Below, piece by piece: positions 55,633-64,000 of a stretch of 64,000 nt of DNA (positions within the stretch are counted from its first letter, which is position 1; each line of letters begins with the position of its first letter). The stretch is taken from contig CBDHDM010000090.1 in NCBI GenBank assembly GCA_965261315.1, forward strand, positions 62,001 through 126,000. Direction: 5' to 3'. The DNA is from Endozoicomonas sp965261315 (GTDB lineage Bacteria; Pseudomonadota; Gammaproteobacteria; Pseudomonadales; Endozoicomonadaceae). A program made the position numbers and the translations under genes. Under the pieces are notes generated by a model. That model had not been told where the DNA came from. It saw nothing but the letters and a program-made list of their open reading frames with translations, and searched no databases.

Positions 55633-56913
55633 GTGCTTGTGTTTAAATCTGATAGGGCGGAGTCTTTACCGGAGCTATTGTTCTATGATGATTTTGAAAA
55701 ATATCGGGAACTTCATAACAATTATGGTGAGTTGATTGATAGCATGATCAGGCCAAGGGTTGCCAATCTTCTATTTAAAGCCTGTAAATCAGGCAGGGAC
55801 GATGTTGTTGGTAATTTGCTCTCCATGCCAGATATTGATTTTCAGAACATGATTGTGGAGGGGGTTGGGGAGGGCAGGTCCATATTACAGGCAGCTTGCG
55901 AGAATGGTAAATGGCCTGTTGTTTATCGGCTTATCGGTATGCTGGATCAAAATCAAGGGATCGATTTTTTGTGCAAAGCACTTGGATATGGCCTTTCAAA
56001 GGATCAACCGTTTACTGATCTGCTTAATATTATAATCGAGGTGAGCGAATGTGCTAAGAGTAAGGATTTTACAAAATGGCTTATTTGTCCGTTAAAAGAT
56101 AACCAAAGCCCATTAGATATTGTGCTGAATCGATATCATTTGGCTCTGGTTAATAGAAGTTCCCACGTTTACAAAAGACGTCGGGATGCAGAAAAGGAAA
56201 TTGATACCTGTGGTCGTTTATTTGAAACAATGCTTAAAGCGCTGAATCAAGATCAGATAAAAACATTCTTTTTGCCTTCAGGCAATGGTGTTAATAATAA
56301 GCTTCATCTGCTTGGGAATATAAAAATCCTTAATTCGGCTGTTAATGCCTTGGGGGATTCTGGGGAATCCATTGTTGAAGAGGTTACAAAAGGCGCGGGT
56401 CATGAAAATTTATTGCATGCTGTTTTTAAATTAAAGTATGTGGCGAAGACCCACAGTGATGATAATGCAGATATGATTAAATGGCTGGATGACCATTATG
56501 GACTGCAGGCCTATTTAAAAGCTCTGTCAGATAAAGATCATTCAACTCCCCTGCACAGGCTGTTTGAAATAGAAACGTCCAGTTCAGTTATTAGTCCCGA
56601 TTATCAAAGAGTGAATAGGTTGAGAGAAAATATGTTGAAGCGAATTGGCCGGAACGATATTCATGGCAAATCATTGATTGAGTGCCTGAAAATAGCAAAT
56701 AAGAAAGGAGAAACGCCTTTGCATCAATTATTTTCCCGATCGCGTGTCAGTATGAAAGTTGTTGATTGCTTGTTTGAGGTGCTAAAACCTGAGGAGCTAT
56801 CAATGTTAACGGATATCAATGATCAAAAAGGAAAGAGTGCGATGGACTATTGTCGAGAGAAGCATAATGATCAATATAGAATCATACTTCAACGCGTTCA
56901 AAATAAGGTTTGA
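55633..56913 (+). CDS. Ankyrin-repeat-like protein, second large segment
   Basis: The 426-residue frame continues the same style of helical repeats: NLLFKACKSGRDDVVGNLLS, GRSILQAACENGKWPVVYRL, HSTPLHRLFEIE and KGETPLHQLFSRS. Its first codons have no ribosome site, and the frame is open upstream (FPANRSGIQVEVL). Both facts support reading it as the C-terminal half of the preceding gene after a one-base indel. No catalytic domain is recognisable. Confidence 0.72.
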   Translation: MLVFKSDRAESLPELLFYDDFEKYRELHNNYGELIDSMIRPRVANLLFKACKSGRDDVVGNLLSMPDIDFQNMIVEGVGEGRSILQAACENGKWPVVYRLIGMLDQNQGIDFLCKALGYGLSKDQPFTDLLNIIIEVSECAKSKDFTKWLICPLKDNQSPLDIVLNRYHLALVNRSSHVYKRRRDAEKEIDTCGRLFETMLKALNQDQIKTFFLPSGNGVNNKLHLLGNIKILNSAVNALGDSGESIVEEVTKGAGHENLLHAVFKLKYVAKTHSDDNADMIKWLDDHYGLQAYLKALSDKDHSTPLHRLFEIETSSSVISPDYQRVNRLRENMLKRIGRNDIHGKSLIECLKIANKKGETPLHQLFSRSRVSMKVVDCLFEVLKPEELSMLTDINDQKGKSAMDYCREKHNDQYRIILQRVQNKV

Positions 56914-57092
56914 AACCAATCAGGAAAAGAGTATTTGCTAATCGTAATCCGCAGATAATGTGCTGGGAAAATGGTTATGCACTGACAAACCAGTTTCAGG
57001 AGAGTGATACCCCCCAAAGCATTGCTCAAAAAAACAGCCTCATTGGCATCTTCAGAAAAGATATGATGAGGCTTTTAAGCTTGATCTGTGAA

Positions 57093-58070
57093 TTAGAAAC
57101 TTCTGGCCACCGCAAAATCTGCAAGGTCCGCCATGGCGCTGCGGTACTCGCCTTCCGGCAATAAGTTCAGGCAACGTTTGGCTTTCGCAGCATATTCCCG
57201 GGCTTTGGCGGCAGTATATTGAAGTGCTCCACAGCTGCGAACGGCTTCCACAACGGCGTCAATATTATCCCGTCCACCCTGCTCAATGGCTTCCCTGATC
57301 AGGGCTTTCTGCCCACTGGTGCCATGTTTCAGTGTATAAATCAGTGGCAGTGTGGGTTTGCCTTCGGCCAGATCGTCACCCAGATTTTTGCCCATGGCTT
57401 CAGCATCGCCATCGTAGTCCAGTAGATCGTCGACCAGTTGAAAGGCTATTCCCAGGTAGTTGCCGTAGCTGGCCATATCGCTTTCAAGCTCCGGGCTGGC
57501 CTTGCTAAGTATCGCTGCTGTATGGCTGGAGGCTTGGAACAACATAGCGGTTTTGCATCGGATGACTTCCATATAGTCATCTTCAGTAACATCCGCATCA
57601 TGAATATTCATCAGCTGCATCACCTCACCCTCGGCAATGACATTAGTAGCATCTGCGAGGATGTGGAGTAACTTGAAGTTTTCCAGGCCGACCATCAGTT
57701 GAAATGCTCGCGAGTATAGAAAGTCGCCGACCAGAACACTGGGGGCATTACCCCAGAGTGCGTTTGCGGTATCTTTGCCGCGACGGAGATCGGACTGGTC
57801 AACCACATCATCGTGGAGCAGTGAAGCGGTATGCAGGAACTCAATAATGGCTGCAAGAGGGATGTGATTATAGTCGTTGTAGCCGCAGGCACGAGCAGTG
57901 AGCAGTACTAATAGCGGGCGCAGCCGCTTACCACCAGATTTAATGATGTACTCACCGATTTTGCTGACCAGGGCAACATCTGAGTGCAACTGCTCATGGA
58001 TGCACTCGTTCACCCTTTTAAAATCGTCGTGAACTGCGGTCTGAAAAGAAGCTTGTTGTTTATCCGGCAT
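57093..58070 (-). CDS. ispB: Octaprenyl diphosphate synthase
   Basis: The 325-residue trans-prenyltransferase has both Asp-rich motifs, LLHDDVVDQSDLRRG and QLVDDLLDYDGD, and the GGKRLRPLLVLL block. It makes the ubiquinone/menaquinone side chain. It is divergent from rplU, the classical gammaproteobacterial arrangement. It is intact, with a C-terminus in VARSF. Confidence 0.95.
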   Translation of the reverse strand: MPDKQQASFQTAVHDDFKRVNECIHEQLHSDVALVSKIGEYIIKSGGKRLRPLLVLLTARACGYNDYNHIPLAAIIEFLHTASLLHDDVVDQSDLRRGKDTANALWGNAPSVLVGDFLYSRAFQLMVGLENFKLLHILADATNVIAEGEVMQLMNIHDADVTEDDYMEVIRCKTAMLFQASSHTAAILSKASPELESDMASYGNYLGIAFQLVDDLLDYDGDAEAMGKNLGDDLAEGKPTLPLIYTLKHGTSGQKALIREAIEQGGRDNIDAVVEAVRSCGALQYTAAKAREYAAKAKRCLNLLPEGEYRSAMADLADFAVARSF

Positions 58071-58540
58071 CTGGTGGCTGTTTTGGTGGGGCGAAACTGG
58101 GCATCGTATTTAGTGCTACTGCAACTGTCAATAGCAGCCTGCTTTGAAGGCACTTATACCGAGTCTCTACGGGGCCCTTACTTATCGCTGTGAAAGGTAC
58201 TGAAGGCCTTTTAATCTCTTTTATTGAGCAAAATAGGATAAATTGCCAACAGGTCTTGCCAGAGGGGCTGGACTTCCTTAAAATTTGCGCCCCTATCTGA
58301 GAATCCGGTGCGGTGTGCCGTTTTGTCATGGATTGCTGATCCTGTCTTTTCAGTAATGGCTGTTTTCAGCCAGTCATCAGCTCATGAGGTGCCGCCCATC
58401 CCTGATGGTGCCTGCAGGCCATAAAGGCCCATCCAGCCCACAGTTAGTGGTTTTTAGATAGATACAAATTCCGTCATGTCTTTCCAGGGCTGGCGGATGC
58501 CTTTGACAAAGAGGCTCTCAGGATTTTCGGAGATCAAAAT
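58071..58540. other. Divergent intergenic region ispB / rplU
   Basis: These 470 bp hold the promoters of ispB (minus) and of the rplU-rpmA operon (plus). I see GGAGAT as the rplU ribosome site but cannot assign -35/-10 boxes with confidence. No gene is seen here. Confidence 0.5.
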
Positions 58541-58852
58541 ATGTACGCAGTTATCAAAACTGGTGGTAAGCAGTACCGCGTGACCGAGGGAGAAATCCTG
58601 AAGGTTGAGAAGCTGGACACTGCCGCTGGTGAAAGTCTGGAAATCAGCGACGTTCTGCTGATCGCTAATGGCGAAGAGCTGAAAGTCGGTGCTCCAGTGA
58701 TTGAAGGCGCTAAGGTTACTGCTGAAGTTGTCAGCCATGGCCGTGGTCCAAAAATCAAGATCATCAAGTTCAAGCGCCGTAAGCACCATCGTAAGCAGAT
58801 GGGTCATCGTCAGTGGTTCACTGAGCTGAAGATCACCGGAATTGCCGGTTAA
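58541..58852 (+). CDS. rplU: 50S ribosomal protein L21
   Basis: The 103-residue protein begins MYAVIKTGGKQYRVTEGEIL and ends with KRRKHHRKQMGHRQWFTELK, both L21 signatures. It binds 23S rRNA. It is the first gene of the rplU-rpmA pair. Confidence 0.98.
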   Translation: MYAVIKTGGKQYRVTEGEILKVEKLDTAAGESLEISDVLLIANGEELKVGAPVIEGAKVTAEVVSHGRGPKIKIIKFKRRKHHRKQMGHRQWFTELKITGIAG

Positions 58853-58951
58853 TTATTGCTGATGGATCCGGTTTTCGGGTCTGTTCAAGACTTCTAAGGA
58901 CGGTCTCTGGTGTGGTAGCTGGCGACAGGTCCGGGATAAAAGGAGAGCAAG

Positions 58952-59209
58952 ATGGCTCACAAAAAAGCTGGCGGTAGTACCCGTAACGGTCGCGATTCAG
59001 AAAGTAAACGCCTTGGTGTCAAAATCTTTGGCGGTCAGGCTATCCAGGCGGGTGCCATCATCGTTCGTCAGCGTGGTACCAAGTTCCACGCTGGTGCTAA
59101 CGTAGGCATCGGTAAGGACCACACTCTGTTCGCTAAAGCCGACGGCAAAGTCGTGTTTGAAGTGAAAGGTCCAAAGAAGCGCAAGTATGTCAGCGTAGCC
59201 GCTGCATAA
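58952..59209 (+). CDS. rpmA: 50S ribosomal protein L27
   Basis: The 85-residue protein begins MAHKKAGGSTRNGRDSESKR, with the unprocessed short N-terminus usual in proteobacteria. L27 reaches into the peptidyl transferase centre. It is preceded by a strong GGAGAGC site. Confidence 0.98.
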   Translation: MAHKKAGGSTRNGRDSESKRLGVKIFGGQAIQAGAIIVRQRGTKFHAGANVGIGKDHTLFAKADGKVVFEVKGPKKRKYVSVAAA

Positions 59210-59257
59210 TGGCGTTTGGGTCGTCAGTGGTTATCTGATGATTGCTGACGGCTCCCC

Positions 59258-59287
59258 TGAAAGCCCCGCTATCGCGGGGCTTTTGTG
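59258..59287 (+). terminator. Rho-independent terminator after rpmA
   Basis: AAAGCCCCGC-TATC-GCGGGGCTTTT forms a 10-bp GC-rich stem followed by Ts, about 50 bp after the rpmA stop, separating it from obgE. Confidence 0.9.
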
Positions 59288-59441
59288 TATTAGGTTTTGT
59301 TATACCAGACAGTGCCTCCAGATAGGTTTTGCTTCTTTATCGGAAAGTCATTCATGGTTGTCCGTAGGTCGTTCAGAGTTTATCTGCAGGCATTGCAGAT
59401 GGCTGGTATCGCTGCAATTGTTGTTGCAGGAGAGTTAGGCA

Positions 59442-60641
59442 ATGAAGTTTGTAGATGAGGCGACAATTACTGTTCAGGCAGGTAAAGGTGGTAATGGCTG
59501 CCTGAGTTTTCGTCGTGAAAAGTATATCGAAAAGGGTGGTCCTGACGGTGGTGATGGTGGTGACGGCGGCAGTGTCTATGTGATCGCAGAAAACGACCTG
59601 AACACCCTGGTTGACTACCGCTACCAGAAGCACTATCAGGCGCAGAATGGTGGTTCGGGGCGTGGGCGAAACTGTACCGGAGCAAAGGGAACAGACATTG
59701 AGCTGAAAGTGCCCGTAGGTACCACCGTTGTGGATAACGACACTGAAGAGGTGATTGGTGACCTGACGCATATCGGGCAGCGCATCAAGGTGGCTCAGGG
59801 TGGATTTCATGGTTTGGGCAACACCCGCTATAAATCCAGTGTGAATCGTGCCCCCAGGCAGACCAGCCCCGGCTCTGAAGGTGAGCGTCGAGATTTACGT
59901 CTGGAGCTTAAAGTAATTGCTGACGTCGGGTTGTTGGGCATGCCCAATGCGGGTAAATCCACGTTTATTCGTGCGGTTTCCCAGGCGCGCCCTAAAGTTG
60001 CTGATTACCCATTCACCACACTGGTTCCAAACCTGGGTGTCGTTGCAGTGGATCGTCATCGTGGGTTTGTGATTGCCGATATTCCTGGCCTGATTGAAGG
60101 CGCTGCAGAGGGCGCTGGTCTTGGTATTCGCTTCCTTAAGCACTTGGCCCGTTGTCGTATCTTGCTTCATCTTGTGGATGTGGCACCTTACGATGATACC
60201 GATCCGGCTGAGTCGGCCAAAGCAATTATTCATGAGCTGGAGCAGTTCAGTGGAACGTTGGCTGCCCGTGATCGTTGGCTGGTGCTGAATAAAGTGGACC
60301 TGCTGCCTGAAGATCAGCGGGAAGCTGTTTGCCAGCACGTTATCAAAGAGCTGAACTGGACCGGACCTGTTTATCAGACTTCAGCTATTTCGGGGCTGGG
60401 TACAGATATTCTCTGCCAGAATATTATGTGCTTTATTGAAGAGCGGACCCTCGAGCAAAAAGAAGATGAGGCGCTGGCTAAGCAGGAAGAAGAGCAGCTG
60501 AGCAGAATGGAAGCTGAGGCCCGGTTGCGCATGCGTGAGCTTGCAGAAGAGCGTCGGGCTCGGCGTGCTGCGAAAAAGGCAGCAGATGACGACGATGATG
60601 ATGACGATGATCATGATATTGAGGTGTTTTACGCGCCATGA
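59442..60641 (+). CDS. obgE: Obg/CgtA ribosome-associated GTPase
   Basis: The 399-residue protein has the Gly-rich OBG domain (residues 1-158, RKG-type KGGPDGGDGGDGGSVYV), the G domain with G1 GMPNAGKST, G3 DIPG and G4 NKVD, and an acidic tail (DDDDDDDDD near residue 385). It acts in 50S assembly and stringent control. The acidic tail is encoded by a GAC/GAT repeat. It overlaps proB by 4 bp. Confidence 0.97.
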   Translation: MKFVDEATITVQAGKGGNGCLSFRREKYIEKGGPDGGDGGDGGSVYVIAENDLNTLVDYRYQKHYQAQNGGSGRGRNCTGAKGTDIELKVPVGTTVVDNDTEEVIGDLTHIGQRIKVAQGGFHGLGNTRYKSSVNRAPRQTSPGSEGERRDLRLELKVIADVGLLGMPNAGKSTFIRAVSQARPKVADYPFTTLVPNLGVVAVDRHRGFVIADIPGLIEGAAEGAGLGIRFLKHLARCRILLHLVDVAPYDDTDPAESAKAIIHELEQFSGTLAARDRWLVLNKVDLLPEDQREAVCQHVIKELNWTGPVYQTSAISGLGTDILCQNIMCFIEERTLEQKEDEALAKQEEEQLSRMEAEARLRMRELAEERRARRAAKKAADDDDDDDDDHDIEVFYAP

Positions 60642-61765
60642 GTGAACGCAATCGGTTACGGACAGCTCGGCGCTGGGTAATCAAAATTGGCAGTGCGCTT
60701 TTGACCAATGAGGGCCAGGGGCTTGATCTTGGGCGTATGGACAGCTGGGTAACCCAGATGTGCCAGCTGCGTGATCAAGGCGTCGAAGTAGTACTTGTCT
60801 CCTCTGGTGCTGTTGCAGCTGGAATGGAGAAGCTGGGCTGGATGGAGCGGCCAACGGCGCTTCATCAGTTGCAGGCCGCTGCGGCGGTTGGCCAGGCTCG
60901 CCTGGTTCAAGCCTGGGAGGTAGGTTTTCAGAAATATGGAGTCCAGCCAGCACAGGTTCTGTTGACCCATGATGACCATAGTAACCGCAGGCGTTACCTG
61001 AATGCCCGAAGCACACTGAAAACCCTGTTGGAAATGGGTGTGATGCCGGTCATTAATGAGAATGATACGGTCGTTACTGATGAGCTTCGCTTCGGTGATA
61101 ACGATACACTTGCAGCATTGGTTGCCAATCAGGTTGAAGCGGATGTTCTGGTCATTCTAACGGATCAGGATGGTCTGTTTACTGCCGATCCAAGAACGAA
61201 TCCTGATGCCCAACTGATTCAGGAAGTACGTGCGCGTGATGGGTCTCTGGATGCCATGGCGGGCGGTGGCAGTGGTCGTCTTGGCAGGGGAGGAATGCAA
61301 ACCAAGTTGCGTGCTTCCCGTCAGGCTGCCGCATCCGGGGCAGCGACCATTATTGTGGGCGGTCGTGCGGATAATGTGATTACCCGAGTTTTTGAGGGTG
61401 AAGCGCTGGGTACTCTGCTGCTTCCGGACCAGGAGCCGATGGCTGCCCGTAAGCAGTGGTTGCAGGGGCACCTGAAGACGGCAGGAGAGCTGGTGCTGGA
61501 TGCGGGTGCTGTCCGCGTGCTGAGAGAGCAGGGGAAGAGCTTGCTGCCGGTTGGTGTTAAGGCGCTCAGGGGTAACTTCCAGCGGGGTGAGATGGTTACC
61601 TGTCTGGATGAAAATGGTAACGAAGTGGCTCGTGGGTTGATCAATTATGGTGCCAGCGAAGCTGAGCGCATTATTGGCAAGCCCAGTCATCAGATTAAGG
61701 CGTTGCTGGGTTATCAGCGTGAGCCTGAGCTGTTGCACCGGGATAATATGGTGTTTGCTTCCTGA
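60638..61765 (+). CDS. proB: Glutamate 5-kinase
   Basis: The 375-residue protein has an amino-acid kinase domain (VIKIGSALLTNEGQG, later VNEND-type INENDTVVTDE and GGMQTKLRASRQAAASG) and a C-terminal PUA domain (residues about 278-360). It catalyses the first step of proline synthesis. It is coupled to obgE (ATGA), as in pseudomonads. Confidence 0.96.
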   Translation: MSERNRLRTARRWVIKIGSALLTNEGQGLDLGRMDSWVTQMCQLRDQGVEVVLVSSGAVAAGMEKLGWMERPTALHQLQAAAAVGQARLVQAWEVGFQKYGVQPAQVLLTHDDHSNRRRYLNARSTLKTLLEMGVMPVINENDTVVTDELRFGDNDTLAALVANQVEADVLVILTDQDGLFTADPRTNPDAQLIQEVRARDGSLDAMAGGGSGRLGRGGMQTKLRASRQAAASGAATIIVGGRADNVITRVFEGEALGTLLLPDQEPMAARKQWLQGHLKTAGELVLDAGAVRVLREQGKSLLPVGVKALRGNFQRGEMVTCLDENGNEVARGLINYGASEAERIIGKPSHQIKALLGYQREPELLHRDNMVFAS

Positions 61766-61793
61766 TAGGTCTTTATGCGAGTTTTGGGTGAGC

Positions 61794-61826
61794 ATAAAAA
61801 AACCGGCTATTGCCGGTTTTTTTATG
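61794..61826. terminator. Bidirectional terminator between proB and rpsT
   Basis: AAAAAAACCGGC-TATT-GCCGGTTTTTTT is a perfect stem with A and T runs on both sides, between the convergent stops of proB and rpsT. Confidence 0.93.
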
Positions 61827-61867
61827 CTCTGACAACGCGAGAAGCGGTTGCCAGCATCAGGTATGAC

Positions 61868-62137
61868 TTAGGCGGTAGCCAGAGCCTTAACCTGAGCATT
61901 CAGACGGCTCTTATGACGAGCAGCCTTGTTCTTGTGGATGATGCCTTTATCAGCCATACGATCAATGACAGGCACAGCTGCAGTTAATGCAGCCTGAGCA
62001 GCTTCAACGTCTTTGCCGTCGATCGCCTTGATGACTTTCTTAATGGAAGTACGAACCATAGAACGCAGGCTGGCGTTGTGCTGACGACGGTCTTCAGCCT
62101 GACGGGCGCGCTTGCGTGCAGAAGGAGAGTTAGCCAT
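61868..62137 (-). CDS. rpsT: 30S ribosomal protein S20
   Basis: The 89-residue protein begins MANSPSARKRARQAEDRRQH and ends LNAQVKALATA, typical of S20. A good ribosome site (AGGAGC) precedes it. It is divergent from murJ. Confidence 0.98.
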   Translation of the reverse strand: MANSPSARKRARQAEDRRQHNASLRSMVRTSIKKVIKAIDGKDVEAAQAALTAAVPVIDRMADKGIIHKNKAARHKSRLNAQVKALATA

Positions 62138-62518
62138 TTCGGTGCTCCTGGAAAATCAATTTGTTTGGGTTGTCTCAGGGCGGCTTAGGGGCACCCTGCA
62201 TGGAATAGGTTGTTTGCCGCAGTTACTGCCAACATCCCGGGTAAGACATTGTCAGCCCATATCCCAGTTTTTCTAGCTCAGGGCTGTATTCAGCTCAAGG
62301 CTATTTAGTCGCGGAACTATGCCGACTTAGCGAGTGCTTGTCAATACGACATACTGCCTGTGAAGCTTTGAATCTGCCGGACTGGGGCGCTTTTTATACG
62401 ACTGTACGAGGAGCCTTTGGGAGCGTTTCCATACAATTTCAGAAATATCGTGGGCAAACCGCTATTACGTTGGATATGATGATCTGTTTATTCTTATACT
62501 TTTTAATTAAGTCTTGAA
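62138..62518. other. Divergent intergenic region rpsT / murJ
   Basis: These 381 bp contain the rpsT leader/promoter on the minus strand and the murJ promoter on the plus strand. No additional gene, repeat or clear hairpin was found. Confidence 0.5.
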
Positions 62519-64000
62519 ATGAGCGACTCCGAAAACAGTCCACCATTCAATCAGCCCGAACAGAAAAAGTCCGGGTTACTGAGGTCCAGCCTGGTGGTGG
62601 GAATTATGACCATGCTTTCTCGAGTACTTGGTCTGGCCAGAGATGTGGTGGTTGCTGGCTATTTTGGCTCTACGGCTTCGGCTGATGCCTTTTTTGTGGC
62701 TTTTAAAATACCGAACTTTCTTCGCCGCCTTTTTGCCGAGGGCGCATTTTCCCAAGCTTTTGTGCCCGTATTATCGGAATATCGCACTCAGCGGAGTTTT
62801 GGTGATGTCCGGGAGTTGGTCAGCCGAGTCAGTGGAACTTTGGCGGGCACACTGGTGCTTGTGACTGTTGTGGGTGTTTTAGCTGCACCACTGTTAATCA
62901 GGCTATTTGCGCCAGGCTTTATCAGTGAACCGGAAAAGCTGGCCCTTGCTGGTGAAATGTTGCGAATTACATTTCCCTACCTGCTGCTGATTTCCTTAAC
63001 CGCCTTGGCGGGTTCCATTCTTAACACCTATGGGCGCTTTGCGATTCCGGCATTTACTCCGGTACTGCTTAATCTCAGCTTGATTGGTTCTACTCTGCTG
63101 CTCACGCCCTGGTTTGATGAGCCAGTGATGGCGTTAGCCTGGGGAGTGGCGATTGCGGGTATTTCTCAACTGCTGTTGCAGATTCCCTTTCTTTTGCAGA
63201 TTCGTTTACTGCCTGCACCCAAGTGGGGGCCTCAGCACGAAGGAACCCGGCGAATTATGAAACTGATGATACCGGCGCTGTTTGGTGTATCAGTCAGTCA
63301 AATCAATCTGTTGCTGGATACTGTGCTTGCCTCTTTTCTGCAAACGGGGAGTGTGTCCTGGCTTTATTACTCGGATCGGTTGTCGGAACTCCCACTCGGC
63401 GTTTTTGGTATTGCCATTGCAACAGTAATCCTGCCAAGCCTTTCAACCCGGCACGCAGAAGCCGATGGCAGGCACTTCTCGAGAACGCTGGATTGGGCAA
63501 TCCGTCTGGTATTGCTGATTGGTGTTCCTGCAGCAGTAGCCCTCTTTATACTTGCAGGCCCACTGATTGCGACACTGTTTGACTATGGTGAGATGACCGA
63601 CCGCGATGTGTTGATGTCGGCCATGAGCTTGAAAGCATACTCTCTCGGTATCATTGCTTTTATGCTGATCAAGGTGTTGGCTCCGGGTTATTTCGCCCGG
63701 CAGGATACCAAAACACCAGTAAAAATTGCCATTAAGGCAATGGTGGCCAATATGGTATTTAACCTGATTCTGGTCTTCCCGCTTCAGCATGCGGGGCTGG
63801 CTCTGGCAACAACCCTTTCCGCCTTCCTCAATGCCGGGTTGCTCTACCATGGGCTTAAAAAGTCTGAAGTTTACAAACCAGCCGCTGGCTGGAGGCTCTA
63901 TTTTGTCCGACTTCTGATTGCTAACCTGGCTATGGCAGCCACTCTGTACTTGTTGGCAGCAGAAATGGATAGATGGTTGGACTGGTCATTGCTTGAGAGG
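62519..64000 (+). CDS. murJ: MurJ lipid II flippase (partial, runs off the window)
   Basis: The start is ATG 62,519 (MSDSENSPPFNQPEQKKSGL), open for 494 codons to the window edge. The signature block is MLSRVLGLARDVVVAGYFGS followed by ADAFFVAFKIPNFLRRLFAE. About 13 membrane segments are visible. MurJ flips lipid II to the periplasm for peptidoglycan synthesis. It lies next to rpsT, as in most gammaproteobacteria. The last few codons are missing. Confidence 0.96.
   Translation, partial: MSDSENSPPFNQPEQKKSGLLRSSLVVGIMTMLSRVLGLARDVVVAGYFGSTASADAFFVAFKIPNFLRRLFAEGAFSQAFVPVLSEYRTQRSFGDVRELVSRVSGTLAGTLVLVTVVGVLAAPLLIRLFAPGFISEPEKLALAGEMLRITFPYLLLISLTALAGSILNTYGRFAIPAFTPVLLNLSLIGSTLLLTPWFDEPVMALAWGVAIAGISQLLLQIPFLLQIRLLPAPKWGPQHEGTRRIMKLMIPALFGVSVSQINLLLDTVLASFLQTGSVSWLYYSDRLSELPLGVFGIAIATVILPSLSTRHAEADGRHFSRTLDWAIRLVLLIGVPAAVALFILAGPLIATLFDYGEMTDRDVLMSAMSLKAYSLGIIAFMLIKVLAPGYFARQDTKTPVKIAIKAMVANMVFNLILVFPLQHAGLALATTLSAFLNAGLLYHGLKKSEVYKPAAGWRLYFVRLLIANLAMAATLYLLAAEMDRWLDWSLLER

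Noticed and set aside
56910..57164. 84-residue frame after the ankyrin-like gene
   Set aside because: It runs antisense into the end of ispB, has no start signal and no family resemblance.
58060..58329. 89-residue minus-strand frame upstream of ispB
   Set aside because: It overlaps the ispB start, has no motif, and is best read as promoter region.

Overview
The window reads as chromosomal DNA of a host-associated marine gammaproteobacterium, most likely an Endozoicomonas-type member of the Oceanospirillales. That is an inference from two things. The right end carries the gammaproteobacterial order ispB | rplU-rpmA-obgE-proB | rpsT | murJ. The middle carries eukaryote-like genes (RING-type zinc finger, TPR array, ankyrin-like protein), insertion-sequence debris and small palindromic repeats, as is common in animal symbionts.

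Region 1 (1-29,645) is one almost uninterrupted flagellar locus. On the minus strand, left to right, lie fliS (cut by the window edge), fliD, fliC, flgL, flgK, a short flgJ, flgI, flgH, flgG, flgF, flgE, flgD, flgC and flgB. On the plus strand follow flgA, a flgN-like gene and a DUF533 gene. Then on the minus strand come fliJ, fliI, fliH, fliG, fliF, fliE and motY, and on the plus strand fliM, fliN, fliP, fliQ, fliR, flhB and flhA. Together they encode the export gate, C-ring, MS-ring, rod, P/L rings, hook, filament and cap. This gene order matches the lateral / Flag-2 flagellar systems rather than a polar system split over several loci. No flgM, lafK-type regulator, stator or chemotaxis gene is inside the window.

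Region 2 (29,646-39,431) holds a MITE-like element, a scrambled IS630 remnant, tag, slyD, a small unknown gene, an RND efflux operon with its TetR regulator, a Gate-domain membrane protein, and an isolated gene for a C4HC3 RING-like protein.

Region 3 (39,432-50,147) holds prfC, an IS4-family fragment and an IS66-family element whose two ends (42,446 and 45,906) enclose a TPR gene as apparent cargo. The IS66 cuts the last gene of a minus-strand set that runs retropepsin-like protease, DUF2796/ZrgA-like protein, ABC ATPase, FtsX-type permease, His-rich exported protein. This set is probably metal (zinc) related.

Region 4 (50,148-56,913) has a phosphomannomutase/phosphoglucomutase, galU, a 1.3-kb gene desert with hairpins and an 11-G tract, and a long ankyrin-like protein read in three frames. 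Region 5 (57,093-64,000) is conserved housekeeping: ispB, rplU, rpmA, obgE, proB, rpsT and murJ (cut by the right edge).

A pervasive oddity is single-base frameshifts in fliC, flgE, flgD, flgC, flgB, flgA, fliI, the DUF533 gene, prfC, the TPR gene, all five genes of the metal set except the ZrgA-like one, galU and the ankyrin gene. Most that can be placed are an extra base in a short run. In every case a conserved protein resumes in the next frame, so sequencing or assembly indels are at least as likely as real decay. Such genes are marked pseudogene 'as read', with the probable intact product described.
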